Positions 63,938-64,000 of a stretch of 64,000 nucleotides of DNA are shown one piece after another. The number at the start of each line of letters is the position of its first letter. The first letter of the stretch is position 1. The stretch covers positions 1-64,000 of the forward strand of contig NZ_AUFY01000012.1 in NCBI RefSeq assembly GCF_000426745.1. The letters are read 5' to 3'. The notes under the pieces are model-generated. The model was given only the letters and a program-made list of their open reading frames with translations, had not been told where the DNA came from and did no database searches. This stretch comes from Veillonella montpellierensis DSM 17217 (GTDB lineage: Bacteria; Bacillota; Negativicutes; Veillonellales; Veillonellaceae). A program made the translations under genes and the position numbers.

Positions 63938-64000
63938 ATGAGAATTGATAAATTTTTAGCGAACAAAGGATTAGGAAGTCGTAAAGACGTTCATAGACTA
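63938..64000 (+). CDS. S4-domain pseudouridine synthase (RsuA/RluB type), N-terminal fragment
   Basis: The last 63 bases encode MRIDKFLANKGLGSRKDVHRL, 21 residues that match the start of the S4 RNA-binding domain in 16S/23S rRNA pseudouridine synthases. The gene runs off the window edge. AGAGAAAG 8-16 bases before the ATG is a modest ribosome site. The catalytic domain is not visible, so the exact member (RsuA or RluB) is open. Confidence 0.7.
   Translation, partial: MRIDKFLANKGLGSRKDVHRL

Overview
The window reads as a chromosomal segment of a low-GC diderm Firmicute of the Negativicutes, most probably Veillonella. Three things point there: a trimeric autotransporter adhesin, which needs an outer membrane; a Firmicutes-type heat-shock cluster (CIRCE-hrcA-grpE-dnaK-dnaJ-prmA-rsmE-mtaB, then HIT, rpsU, yqeY); and lactate/B12-related genes (larB, a larC fragment, late cobalamin genes, pflBA). 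The species assignment is inference; no 16S gene lies in the window.

Layout. 1-324: right end of an IS3-family element. 572-739: tRNA-Arg(ACG) and tRNA-Trp(CCA) on the minus strand. 1600-4911: an adhesin locus that looks mosaic. A complete adhesin with foreign-looking base composition is followed, in the same frame and after a single TAG, by the leftover membrane anchor of another adhesin. 5142-13072: mutS-mutL, an RsmJ-like methyltransferase, miaA and a methionine gamma-lyase-family PLP enzyme. 13305-17347: mnmA, lepA, hemW. 17705-18307: a small siroheme-type reductase domain protein. 18379-27309: the heat-shock and translation cluster. 27315-29355: a large glutamine synthetase behind a leader with its own promoter and terminator. 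29546-30888: an ECF S component and an AIR-synthase-like kinase, matching the alpha-ribazole salvage pair CblT/CblS. 31094-34402: pyruvate formate-lyase and its activase. 34463-35992: TPP riboswitch and thiC. 36053-38416: DUF456 membrane protein, an orphan amino-acid-binding lipoprotein and a thioredoxin-fold protein. 38782-41147: acetolactate synthase ilvB/ilvN. 41472-42856: SAM-I riboswitch and metK. 43460-43975: thiol peroxidase. 44345-47843: a heterodimeric ABC exporter behind a duplicated 25-bp repeat. 48037-49948: a SpoU-type RNA methylase, larB and a LarC C-terminal-half protein. 50075-51927: YdjC-type deacetylase and a flippase-like membrane protein. 51943-54651: ACT-domain regulator, hom, thrB. 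54805-56617: htpX, ndk, PduO-type adenosyltransferase. 57143-63922: late cobalamin operon cobU-cbiP-cbiB-cobS, then pduX, cobD, cobC. The last 63 bases begin an S4-domain pseudouridine synthase.

How the genes work together. PduX and CobD make aminopropanol phosphate for CbiB. CobU, CobS and CobC assemble the nucleotide loop. PduO adds the adenosyl group, and CblT/CblS would feed salvaged alpha-ribazole into the same step. PflB/PflA cleave pyruvate, which fits anaerobic lactate fermentation. LarB and the LarC-like protein belong to the nickel-pincer cofactor pathway of lactate racemase, but LarA, LarE and the LarC N-terminal half are not in the window.

The points most worth a second look are the adhesin passenger swap and its tandem anchors, the coiled-coil tails after both adhesin beta-barrels, a terminator-like hairpin inside the first codons of prmA, a hairpin folded between the Shine-Dalgarno site and start codon of cobD, and the stand-alone LarC C-terminal half. 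No CRISPR array, prophage or recognised defence system is visible. All assignments come from reading sequence and motifs; no database search was run.
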